Positions 12,301-24,300 of a stretch of DNA of 64,000 bases are shown here, piece by piece. Location: positions 269,021 through 333,020 of the forward strand of contig VWZF01006064.1 in assembly GCA_013396755.1 (NCBI GenBank), read 5' to 3'. The notes below the pieces were generated by a model, which saw only the letters and a list, made by a program, of their open reading frames with translations, was not told where the DNA came from and did no database searches. Within the stretch, counting starts at the first letter, position 1, and every line of letters starts with the position of its first letter. This stretch comes from Sclerurus mexicanus (Eukaryota; Chordata; Aves; Passeriformes; Furnariidae). Position numbers and translations under genes: made by a program.

Positions 12301-15300
12301 ATTTCCAGGGATCTGAGCCTTGTGCTCTGCTATCTGTCCCTGGCAGCAGCACTGTCCCCTCCGCTCCCTAAACCGAAGGGAAGGACCTCAAGGTGTCCGA
12401 GCTCAGTTCAGAACTTCAAGCAGTCAGAACAAATTAATTCTGTACTTAGGAGCAATTCACATCGATAAAGGAACTGCTTTAAAAATGTCTTTATGCAGGG
12501 GCCAGCCCCAACTCCCACCACGGAGGAGGACGGATGGGAGATCCTGGGTGAGGTGTCACCCCGCTGACAGGATCTGGGGTCCCTCCTGCCTCTGGGATAC
12601 CCCGTCCCCCAAACCCCCTCACCTGAGGAGCCTCCAGCCCAGCCGAGTTTGGCAAACCGTTCCTTAAGGCCTCTGCTTTTCCCTTTCTTTTCTTTTCTTT
12701 TTTTAAATAAAGGCTTTGCAATCACAGCTAGAAAGGCTGTTAATTTAGCTGTGCCACCAAAGGCCACTATAACAAAGCCATTTATCGGTTCTGCTGAATA
12801 GCTTTAATAACGCTCTTTAGGAAATTACAGGACAATATGAGGATAAAATTGCCGTGGCATTCACTGGAGGTTTGCAGGCTGGGCTTCCGTGGAGCCAGAC
12901 CTGTCTGTGGAAGTTCCAAGGCTTTATGTTATATAAGACAGCGCTGCATGTTTGGCTTTAGCTCCAAAGTCTGGCATCTCCTTTGGCTGTCAGCAAACGA
13001 GGGTGGCACCGACTGGGGAACACAACCATCCCAGACCCAAGAGCACAGGGCTGCCCACAGGCCAGCACCTCAACCCCCCCAGCAGAAGGGAGGCTCTGAG
13101 AGGAAGAGCAGAAAGCCCAGGGAATCCCAGAATCAGGGAATGGTTGGGTTGGGAGGGATTATCCACTTCCACCCCCTGCCACGAGCAGGGACACCTTCCA
13201 CTAGCCCAGGTGGCTCCAACCTGGCCTTGGACACTCCCAGGGATGGGGCAGCCACAGCTTCTCTGTGCCACCTGTGCCAGGGCCTGCCCACCCTCCCAGG
13301 GAAGGTTTTCTTCCCAATATCCCACCTAACCCTGCCCTTCCTCACCTTAAGGCTCTTCCCCTTGGCCCATCACTACACTTGTCCAAAGTCCCTCTCCAGC
13401 CTTTGTGCAAGCTCTGATGGGAGAACACAAACCCTGGTGCTCCATGGACACATTGGACACAGATGGTTGAGTTTTTTGTCTGGACAACACTTAAACTTCA
13501 CAGCCAGGAAGAAATCGTGCCACCGATCCCCAATTACCCAACTGCAAATCTGAAGTAATCCCCAATTTTCAGATTCACTCTGGAATTCCAACAGCTTTAG
13601 TGAGATCAACCTCTTGCCCACCAGTCTCCAACAAGAATTTAGGGCTCGAAGCGCACGCCAGAAGGAAGGATGGGGCACTCACTGGTGAAGGTTATGTTGA
13701 AGCCTCTCTTCTCCATGGAGTGGTCGGTCTGGAACTCCAGCCTGGCCACGTGGCCGCTGCTGGTCAGAGAGGAGGGGATCTGGTTTCCTGAGAAGGTCCC
13801 CAGCACTGGAGATTCAGCGGTCCCACCGTCCTTCACGGCCAGGAAGTCGAACTGGGGCTCCACATCGAAGTCGTTGAAGGCCAGGTGGATCCTGCTCTCG
13901 GGCTTGGCGATGATGAGCCACACGCAGTGCAGGCTGCTCCCGTACTCCTCGGGGTAGTTCGGCGACAGCACGATGCCAGACGGGGTGGTGAAGTTGAAAA
14001 AGCAGGAAACTGCAACAAGAAACCGCCATCAATCGGGCAGCAGATCCCTCCAAAGGGCCCTTCTTCCCTTCATCCCTGGGTCTGGGAGGGTCCCCAGATT
14101 CCCGGCTGCTGGGGCGTCACAGACACGAGGGCTCAGGGCTCCGTTCGCTGCGTGGCAGTGATTTATTGGCAAGGGGAAGGGGTGATACCCAAGCAGCCTC
14201 CGCGCTGCTTTGGGTCGCTTTGTGCTGTTTCCCAGCCCCTTCCGCAGGCTCCCTGCCGTGCCCAGGCTCCTCGAAGCGCAGCAACTCAGAAGGGCTCAGG
14301 TGGCACGTGGGATTGTGCAGGTGAATTGTCCTGCGGGTCCCCGAGGGAAAGCCTGCCCGGAATCAGCCGGGGGAGCGGAGCCGGTGCAGAATCAAATCGG
14401 CACTAAAGGAGGGGGGTTTGCAGCAACACCCTCTGCTGTGGCACAAGGAGCTGGAGCAGGGAACCAACCGGCCCCTTACTCCACGCACAGCTCCAGCCCC
14501 CTCTGCTGCTGCCCACGGCCAAGCTTTGTGATTTGAGCTGCCGGGCGAGCTGCAGATCCCTTAGGAGGGCAGCGCAGGCTTTTCAGGGTCTGCTTCAAAA
14601 CACAAACCCTGCGCTTCCAGCTCGCCTTTCCACTGCTGAGTGCATTTCCCCCCCGTGCTCCTCACCAGATGTGACCCGATGCATTTACACATCTCCTTCC
14701 AGCCAGACCGTGCCCTTCCTGCGCTCAAGATTTGTGGGATCCAGCAATAAATTGCTGAGTCCTTTGAGAAGGAGCCACGAGTCAATTTATCTCCTTGGGC
14801 AGCTGTTTAGAGCTGTGTGAGCGCTGAGAAATAAAGGCTTTGGAAGAAGCACAGCCGAAGAATATTCCCAAGTTTCCCCCCGGTGCCAGGGGTTGGGAGA
14901 ACTCACAGCAACCCGCAGCCCAGGTGGAGGGGAAACTCCTCTTGCCATCACAAATAGATCACTGACTTCTGCTGGGATCGCATGTTCCCAAAGACAGGCA
15001 TCCAACCAGGCTGCCACTCCCACGAAAAGAATTAAACCCAGGCTGCAAAGGAGTCGAGGGGAAGAGTGTGCATGAAAAACCTTCAGCTCTCCAGGGTTTT
15101 CCATAGATACTGGATTGCAGCTGACAAGGCCCATTAACTTGGAAAAGCAAGGCTGCCTTTGAAGTGGTACCTGCCCAGAGTTTGGGATATTTTATGTATG
15201 GATGCTTTGCTCATCTTTTTCCCCCCCATCACCCTTGGTAAAACCCATTACTGGGAACATACATCTCACTAATTCCTGGCAAAGGGATACCGAGCAGAGG

Positions 15301-18300
15301 ACGAGACTGGCTGGAGTTTGGCATTTAGACAATTATTTGGATCACTGCTCAGCCTCCCTCTGTTATTTTCCCTCTGTCTTCCTTCAACACTTAATGGGTT
15401 TGGATCAAATAAGATGGACGTTGCCATGACGTTATCAAGGCCACGAGCTACACAATCTATTTCCTGCTCTCAGCAACAAAGGGAACAGATTAAAGAGAAA
15501 ACAAACTGCAAAATATCCTCAGGATTTGGGCTCTTTGCTCCACACTGAAATATCAGGGGACGCTGTCAAATAATTCTGTCAGCATAAGCAGGCTATAATC
15601 TGCCTAAGAAATATTGGGAAGAAATGCATCCACACACAGACAAACACCTCGGTGGCAGGAACCCCTCCCAGGAACGAGGTATCTCCTATAAATTTTTAAA
15701 TCCAAAGAGGTAAATTAACATTCAGGCAGGACCTAGAGCATCCCACAGCCGGCCAGGGAGAGGTGCAGCACGGCTCAGCTCGGGAAATAACAGCAACAAA
15801 GAACTTGCTGACAAAGGGAAGGAAAGCAGAGTGAGGGAAGAATGTAAAACTAACCTTTGCTACATAAAACAGAGTGAGAGATTCAACAGGAGCTGCTAAA
15901 AAAGCTCCAGAAGTCTCCACTGCAGAGGAGTAAATGAGGATTTTGATCTTCCATACGATCAGTGAGTGGGAAGGCAGGTTGGAGCTGCGGGACAGAGACC
16001 ACTGTCCCACGGCCATGGCCAGGAACAAGCTCTCCTTGGTGGAAAGACGAGCTTGGCTTCACCTCCCAGAGGGGAACACCCAGCCCAGGAAGCCACCACT
16101 GCTCCAGAAGGTTCCTTCACAACATCCTGGTGCCTGTGACACGACAATTTGCTTCATATTTTTTACGCTGACGAGGTTTTCCTTCACCACGGAAGGAGGT
16201 TTCAGCCGCTGGGCAGGGCTGGGATCCACAGCAGCCCCTGTGCGGTGCTGGGCACCAGCAGACAGGCAGGAGGGTTTACCAACATGTCACAGCCAGGGAG
16301 AAGAGCTGTCAGAGGGAGGACTGCAGCCAGCAAAGGTGGGAGACAGCCCAGCACTGCCAGTCTCGTGCTCTTGGTGCCCCGGAGACAGCGAGGAACAAAG
16401 TGCCCCCGAGGAGCCAGCAGTGATGCCAACATGACAGGGGGCAGCCCTGCTGCCTGCAGCCTGTCCATCAAGGTCCCTGAGCCGGGAGCAGCCCCGGCCC
16501 CGAGACCTCAGAGGCTCCAATTAATATTTATTACCCTTGTTCTTAAACGCTAGAAAAGGACATCCCATCACGTGCAAGGTGCAGGGTCCCATTTCTAAGC
16601 CCGCACTGATCTTGGTCAGTAATTGTTATCACTGCCGGAGCACTGCCAAGGCAATAGGAAAAATCCCTTTATTTTATGCAGCAGAATGAATCCCAGCAAC
16701 AGCAGCAGGAAAAGAGCACCGGGCAAAGGCAAGGAGGAAGCAGTACCGGGGATTTCTTTAGGTCATCACAACCATCATCACGATTCTGCCTCGGTGCAGA
16801 GCAGTAGAACAGTGAAGGAGCAGCTCAGGAAGCCCAGTGGGACAGACGGATGTGGCACAGGGACACTGCCCCATGTGCCCATGGGTGATGCTCAAGGCTG
16901 GGCTGAACACAGAGGAACCCAAGAGTCCTTCACCAGCACCTTCTGCAGTTGTCTCATCCGAGTTGTTTCTCTTTTATTCCGCTCCTCACAAACCACCTCC
17001 CTCCTCCTGCCAGGCCATCCCTGGTGTCCCCAGACACTCCAGCCCTGCTCATCCTGCACGTGAGAACCCAGGGCTGGTCCCAGGGAAGAGGTCACACCGT
17101 GGGAACAGGAGAGGCACCGGGTACAGGTGCTGAGCACCAAGCAGGAAATCACTGTCATAATTTCAGTCTCCATGGAAACAATAAAAAAATCCTGACTTCT
17201 CTCTCAGCTTTTAGGTGTTGTTCTCACAGACTGTGACCACTTGGGAGAAAGGAGTGGATTTTCTCCTTACCTCTCCTCTTTAAGAAGATCCCTGCTCTAG
17301 GCACAGCTCGGTGATGGACTGGAAAAACAGGGGCTCAGCAGGAGCCTGGCTAATAAGCAGCATTCCTCACTCGGGAAGCACATGTCCCAAAGAGCTGCCA
17401 GTGCTGGAGGCTCAGGGCTCCACTGCTCCAGCCGTGAAGCAAAGTGCTTTAGATTTGGTATTTTCCCCTTTCTGATCTGCAGAAACACATCTGCACCACG
17501 AGGAACTCTCCTCCTAAAAACCCTCTGGCACCACAGGGCAGGTGGGAGGTGAGGGAAGGAGTTTAGAGCAAATGTAACTGGGAGTTTTTGGGTTTCACAG
17601 CAACCAACTCTTCAGCTCACTCTGATGGAACGGGGCTGGGACAGCAGTAAGTGGAGAAGGAAGAAAGCCAGGCAGGCTTTGGCTACCAAATCGTGAGGAA
17701 AATATTAAAATAGGCTCTGTGAACAGGGAGGAGCAGGTTTCATTTCCATCCAACAGCAGCTGGGAATAAGTTAAAGCTTCCAAACTTCCTGGGAGCTGCT
17801 GATCTGCCCTGGGGCAGGGCTGGGCTGGTGTCTGCCAGGCATTCTGCAGCCTTCTGTGCCCAGGAGGTGCTCCAGGGCTCCTGCACAAAGATGCCTTCCC
17901 ATGTGCCCGTGGGTGTGGGACAGAATTCTCCCTCCCCGCAGCCTCCTGGGGATCGGTGCAGTGGCCACAAGAAGATGGAAGTTGAATTGCCATCTTCTGG
18001 CAAAAGCCCCAGAGGAGCCCGGTGCCTCCTGCGTGTCCCTTTGCTGTGCTGCTCCCTCGTGGGTTGGCAGCTCGTCCCTCCCGCGCTGCAGCACTCGGAG
18101 CCCCGTGCCAAGGGCTGCGGGTTGGGGCAGGGAATGGGGCTCTCCCCACGCAGTCCTGACACCCCAAAGGGATGAGGGGAGTGCTGTGACCCCACAGAGG
18201 GTTACACCCCTCCAAAGGGTGTCACCTGAGGTGAGGAGGTGGCAGCTGCTCCCCAGGGATGACACACAGCAGAGCCTGGGCAGGTTCACGCACACCTGAA

Positions 18301-21300
18301 GCTCCACTCGTGGGGAGCAGAGAAAGAGCCCTAAAGACAAACTCCCACACAACAACTCCATCTGTGGAGTGGGAATGTGCCCCTGCAGCCCCCCGAACCC
18401 TAATCCCACGTGGAAAGCCTTCCAGTGAGCAAGGGAACTTCTCTGCAGGCCAGGCTGGTGATGGCAGCACAACACACACCACAGTCCCACCTCCTGGCCA
18501 CAGGGCAAGGGGACAGGGACAATCTCCTCGCCTGATGAACCCAGTTAAGTGTCACTTCAGCTTCACGCCCATCAAACCCATCCTGCTGAGCAACATCTGT
18601 CAGGAACACGGACAGATGCCCTGGCACAGGACGGCTCATCTGCAGCAGCACAAAACCCCACCAGGGGACCAGTTCCACTGGCTCAATCAGGGAAATAACA
18701 GCACGGAGACAACCCAAGGAAGTGCATCCTCCTGCTGAGGGCTGAGAGGGCAGCTGGGAGCACCCAGGGGAGTGGGGGCACACAGAGGTGGCCGGGCACC
18801 GTGGGGACATCGCCCTCTCCAGCTCTGCCACAGGCTGGAGGAGCTTTCCTGCCGAGGACAAAGACTTGGCCACATCTGCTGCCTCACAACCCACCTCCCA
18901 CCCTTTGTCCTCATCGCTGCCCCCCTCCTGCTGCCCCAGGCCGACTGCACCAGGTCCCCAAAAGCCCCAAAATTCGTTATAAACCAAGAGAACTCCCAGA
19001 CAGCCGCTCACAGTGGGGAACTTCCTTCTGGCTCTGCAGCTCCCAGTAAACTTCCCGGCAAAGTAACACCAGGGAGAAAAGGGGCTCTGGCTTGAGCCAG
19101 GTGAATGTCAGCTTTCCTTGGGTACAGGCACCATGGAAACTTCCCGACTCAGCTGCCAAAGGGGATGCTGGAAGACGTGCAGCTTATCTGGGACATCTCC
19201 CAGGGAAGAGCAGGGGCTGGTCCCACAGCCCTCTTACAGCCCCAGAAATGGGCATGGAAGATTTTCATACAGGCTACACCAAAAAAAAACAACCAACCAA
19301 CAAAAAACCCCAAAACCCACCAAATAAGCCTGAGTTGCTCACGGGGGACAATTAGAACCCGATTCCCTGTCAGTAAGAAGTGACTCCAGCACGCCTGTCT
19401 CCTTAGGCAAACCTTGCAGCGGGAGCCCTTTGCTAAAGCGGGGCTGCAGAACCAGGCTCTGCGAGAGAGCGCCCTGCTGGAAACCAAGAAGGGAACGGTC
19501 TTACACGGCTGCCAGCGTGAAACAAGGCTGTTAACAGGAGCTACAAATCCCCCATGTATACAGAGATCAGGGTAATCCTGCCCGCCTGCCTTTACTTGGC
19601 TCCCCTCGCTGCAGGGACACCCTGGATCTCTGCCTGGAGAGGGGGGACGTCTCCCCAGTGGTTTGCTGCTCTGGACCCCTGGGGTCAAGGGCAGGGGGAA
19701 GGGGTTGGGGGTCCTCGTGGATCGGCAGCTGATGAACGGCTGCGGGAACCATCTAAGCCTGGAACTGGCCTCAGCAGGGGATAGATGCGTGTCCTGGAAG
19801 GGTTCCAGCTGGGATGTGAGCCGGGATGGGACAGGCCACCCTGCCCTGCCACGGGTGACAAGTGTGGGCAGGTTAAGGTCAGCCTGTCGCAATTGGTGTG
19901 GCAGAGATAACTATGGGCTGTCTCTGCCATTGCAGCAGGAAAATGGTACCAGGGTGCTCCGGGAAAGCATCAGTCAACGCTGAAAAACCCCACACGACAA
20001 AACAGCCTGGAATAATAATTACTAGAATTCCTACAGTCCTCCCAAAATCCACTAAAAGCAACGGTATCGACAGGCAGGTAAACAAGTCCAGTGTCAGCTG
20101 GAGAGGGAAAACATTTCCAGCAGGAGGGAGGAACATTTTGGGAGTTAATATGAACTGTTCCATGAGCTCTACACAAAGAGGAAATAAAAGGAGTAATATG
20201 AAAGGGAGAGGGGAAAGGGAGAAGGGAAAGAGAAAAGGAAAGGGAGAAGAGGAAAGGGAGAGTGGGAAAGGGATGAGGGAAAGGGAGAAGAGGAAAGAAG
20301 GAGAAAGAAGGGGAAAGGGAGAGGGAGAGGGGAAAAGGGAGAAGGGAAAAGGGGAGAGTGAGAATGGGCAAAGGGAGAGGCAGGAAAGGGAGAAAATAAT
20401 GACCAACTGAGAGTTTAATTTAGAGCTAAATGAAAACCTTGTCAAGGGACACAAATGACGTGGTTGTGCCCAGTACATTCCTGGGTAAAACACCCACTGC
20501 CCTTTGCTCTCCCAGGCCCCGACCCTGCTGGTTTGGCCCAGCCAGGGCACACAGGAGGGCTCGGTCCAGATTAGAGTCTGCAATCCTTGCAAAGGGGAGC
20601 TCAGGTTACTCAGCAGGTCCAATAGGCCAGTATGGGATTAATAAAAAAAAAAGGAGCAATTATCACTAAGAAGGGGAGAGATTTTATCCTGCTATTAAGG
20701 CAAATCAGATATTAAAAGACTGGAAAGCAAAGTGAGCGGGTCTGTGAGGAGAAATGGGCTGTGGCTGAGGTTTGCAAGGGAAAAGAGGGGAAGAAAGCAT
20801 AACATCTGCTCCAAGGTCAGGGAAGAAAGCACACAGGTTAACACAATTCCAATTGGAAATGCTTTGGGAAATGCCTTCTGTCCTGTTTAGAGGAATATTA
20901 TACATGAGCAGCGCTCTGAGCAGGGCTGGAGTACAGAGAGTTTCCAACAACACAACAAAAGGAAAATCACTGCAAACTAACGGAGGCCCCAAAGCCAGAG
21001 CAGAGCAAGAGCAGGAGCCCTGGAGTGATGGATGCCAAGAGTCTGGCAGAGCCCTGGAAGAGCCCAACCCAAATTCTGGCCCCTCCAGGGAAACACCCAC
21101 AGGCACAGACACAGGTTCATCCCCGTCCCCAGCGACGCCAGAGCCCTCAGGGCAGGGCAGGAACCTCCACCCCAACTTGTTCGGATTCATAAAACACAGT
21201 TTTTACTCCCCCAGGGTTTATTTCCCTGGGAAATGCGACGGGTCCAGAAAACTTCAGGCTTGCAAGTCTGAGATCCATCCGTGAAGCGAAGTGGCATCAG

Positions 21301-24300
21301 AAAATCAGATGTTTTCTGAAATGACTCTTCCAGAGCAACTGGCAGGACAGCTAAAACAAGGCAAAGGGTTTGCCTCTGTTCAGCAAGCTGGTTAAAAATG
21401 ACATTTACTGTCATGACAGTTTATGCCACAGTTCTCTCTCACAAAAAAGGACGGCGCTGCTTGGCACGACTCAACCGCTGGGTAAAGGAAAGCTCAGGAG
21501 CTGCAGGACACAAGGACAGGCAGGAGGAGGAGGAGGAAGGAAGGGGAACTGCCGGGGAAGAGGAGCAAAGAACTTTTTCAGGCTCACTGAGCTGCTGCAG
21601 AAACCCTGAGAGAACGCCATGGCCCCGCTCTCCCTTTCCTTGGCACGGGCACAGAAACCTCATCAAACAAATGGTGGTGGTGAATGCTTTGCAGCAGGGC
21701 CTTCCCCTGCAAGAGTCCACATAAAATCACATAGTGAGGCTTTCCCTACTAGACACGAGGACGTATAAAGTCATTCCAACCCGGAATTTGGAAGTTACGG
21801 CACCCCTGAAACGCCCCTGTCCCCAACCACGCCTTCCATCAGCACTCACCACAGAGACTGAGCCACTCTGGAGCTGCAGTTCCCCATTAATAACCTGAAT
21901 AATCTCCTCAGCCACAGGTCCCTGCAGAATTCAGCTGGAACGTCACATCCCTCGCGAGCCCCCACCATCGGAGCACAAACCTCACCAGGTCAGCACAGCC
22001 TTTGGGGCTCATCCCCCAGCCCATTCCCGTGCCAGGAGAGAAAAGGGAAGGAGCTCTGTATGGAAACAGTGGCTGGGGGGCCCTGGGTGTGAGAACTGCC
22101 TGGCCTGGGACACACCTCAGCCTCCCCACGGCTGCTGATGCACCTTTGGGAGCCAAGAGCAGCAATGATGAAGCTGAGCTGAGCACTGCAGGACGCTGCA
22201 GAAGAGCCGGGAAGATTTTCAGTGTCCAGCCACCACCCACAGCACACGAACACCCAAACACCCACAGCACACACAAAATAACGCCCAGGCACCCACAGCA
22301 CACACACAAACCCCCAGGCACTGTCCAGAATCAGCCCCCGGGCACAGACACAGATGCTGCTGCCCCAGCACCCCCAGCACTGCAGGTTCCCAGGCTCCAC
22401 ACGAGGTCTTGCGGAGCTCCCCAGGTGCCCCCTGAGCTCCCCCAGGGCACTCCAGGGACAAGGAGGAGGATGAGGATGGAAGGGCCGGAACACAAAGGCA
22501 CACACAGACATCATGGCACGAGCAGGTGCATTACACAGAGATGCTTTGTGTTGTTTGCCATGGATGCCCCAGGGATCGAGCCCTTCCCAGGGAATTCTGC
22601 CTGCCCATACACCCCTGGTCAGGGAAGCCCTAAACACGGTGCTGTCTGGGACAAGACCAGGGCAGGGAAGGGCTACAGGGGGCTGGGGAATCCTTTTGCC
22701 ATTGCCTACGTGTTGCCTTGCTGATCCACAAATAAAAGCAAAGCTGGAGAGCCACAGAGAACAGAATGCAATGGAGTCATTTGAATTAAAAGATTCATGC
22801 CAGGCTGTGCTTTGCATGGACTGTTGATTGGGGCTTCACTTGATGCCCCTGATCAGTATCAACCTACAAAAATAATCCTATTTTACTGGAAAGTCTCCTT
22901 TCTGTACTAATATAACCCGTTTCTTTCATCTTGGGCACAAACTACAGGTTTAGTCCCATTACAAACTATCAGCACAAGCCGCAACCAAACCATGAGCTGT
23001 TCAAAGCCACCTGAAACTCCAGGCAATGAAAAGTAAAAACCAACTGATGTAAGCACAGAAACAGTCTGACATTTCCCACAGACACCCAGGAAAACTGCAG
23101 TTTCCTCACCAGCACCTTCAGCTGATTTGCTTACTGAGAAAACCAAGTAGGAGGGGAGTGATGGCACCTGGAAAAGGCAGAACTCCCAAGGGAATTGCTT
23201 CCTTTGCCCAAACAGGCACTTCTCAGAGTTAAATTAGTGCTTGCAAAGAAAGGAACTTCCTTGAAAGCGGTTTTTCCCCTTCTCCCATGACCTCCCAATC
23301 TCCCACAGCTCCTCAAGACCCCAGCAGGAACTGCAGTTCTGCAGGACCCAGCTTTGCTCCCCCAGCTCTGTCATCTCTGCTGTGGATCAGCTCCTGCCAC
23401 GCTCCAGGGGAGCATTTTCCCTGGAGTCCATCCCAGCACGTCTCTTTACCTGCACAGTGAATTCCCATTTCTAAAAAAGAGCATTTCTGCTTTCTCTCTC
23501 TCTGTTTCCCCCATACTTTGTCCCCAGCTGGGTTTTCCTCTCCTGTTTTTGCTCGCCTCAGCCTCACTCCCCTGCAGCACAGAACCTGCTCCAAGGCACA
23601 GACTGCAACACATCCCCCTAATTAGAGAGGAGACAGAGGGAAGGGTTTGCTTGTGACCACCAGGGGAAAACAGAGCCACTTCTGTGTCTTTTGGCAATGT
23701 CCAAACACCACACTGCTTCTGTGTGAAGGCTCTGCCACAGACTGCCCAACACATCTTCAAATGACGCTGAGACCATTAAAACCCACCAGGAACTCCCACT
23801 GACATCCCAAAACGTTCCCCTTGGTCACTCTATGGAAGCAGAACGTCCCGGCTCTGCTGGGAACTCGGGCGATGAATGGCAGGCTGAGGTGCAGCCCCCG
23901 GGAGCCGGAGCGTTGTCAGATAACGAGGCGAAACTAAATGGCGAAAGCAGAATCGAGGTTTAAATGATGAATTTGGCTGTGTCCGTGTCTCCTGCCTCGG
24001 GCACCGCGTTTCCCTGCGGAAGGGAGGGCAGAGCAGGGAGAGCACAGCCCAAACCTCCGTGGGGTCGCTGGTGCCCATTCCACATCCCTCCTCTGCCCGC
24101 CAAAGAGCCAGACCAAGCTCTCCCCAAGGCTTGACCTGAGCGAAGATGCCACTCGGTGCCACCTCTGCCCCCGCCAGCGCCCTCGTGGCACCGGGCACGG
24201 CACAGAGCGCCCCCCGTGCCACCTCCTCCCTGACTTACACACACAGACAGGTTTCTGAGCAGACCACTGGCTGCTCTTTTGGCAGGTGATTGTCCTCTGG

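Larger units (their letters stand above)
11705..13682 (-). other. CSMD2: CSMD2 intron, CUB4 to Sushi4
   Basis: This 2.0-kb intron contains two minus-strand CR1 fragments (11831-11940 and 13124-13403) and a short pyrimidine run (about 12675-12705). Half of all minus-strand CR1 fragments in the window are here. Confidence 0.9.
14010..24238 (-). other. CSMD2: CSMD2 intron, Sushi3 to CUB4
   Basis: This 10.2-kb intron is the largest fully contained one. I see no CR1 in it, although CR1 recurs every few kb elsewhere. It carries the homopurine tract (20180-20398) and a CA-rich degenerate array (22225-22322). Otherwise nothing recognisable is present: no gene, RNA or splice-bounded exon matching CSMD family text. 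Confidence 0.88.

Noticed and set aside
22225..22322. CRISPR-like spacing of CACAGCACAC units
   Set aside because: Units and spacers are irregular and CA-rich, and the host is a vertebrate; it is a simple degenerate repeat.
14010..24238. Nested gene in the 10-kb intron, on either strand
   Set aside because: Open frames up to about 247 codons occur but show no family motifs, no splice-bounded conserved text and ordinary intron composition.
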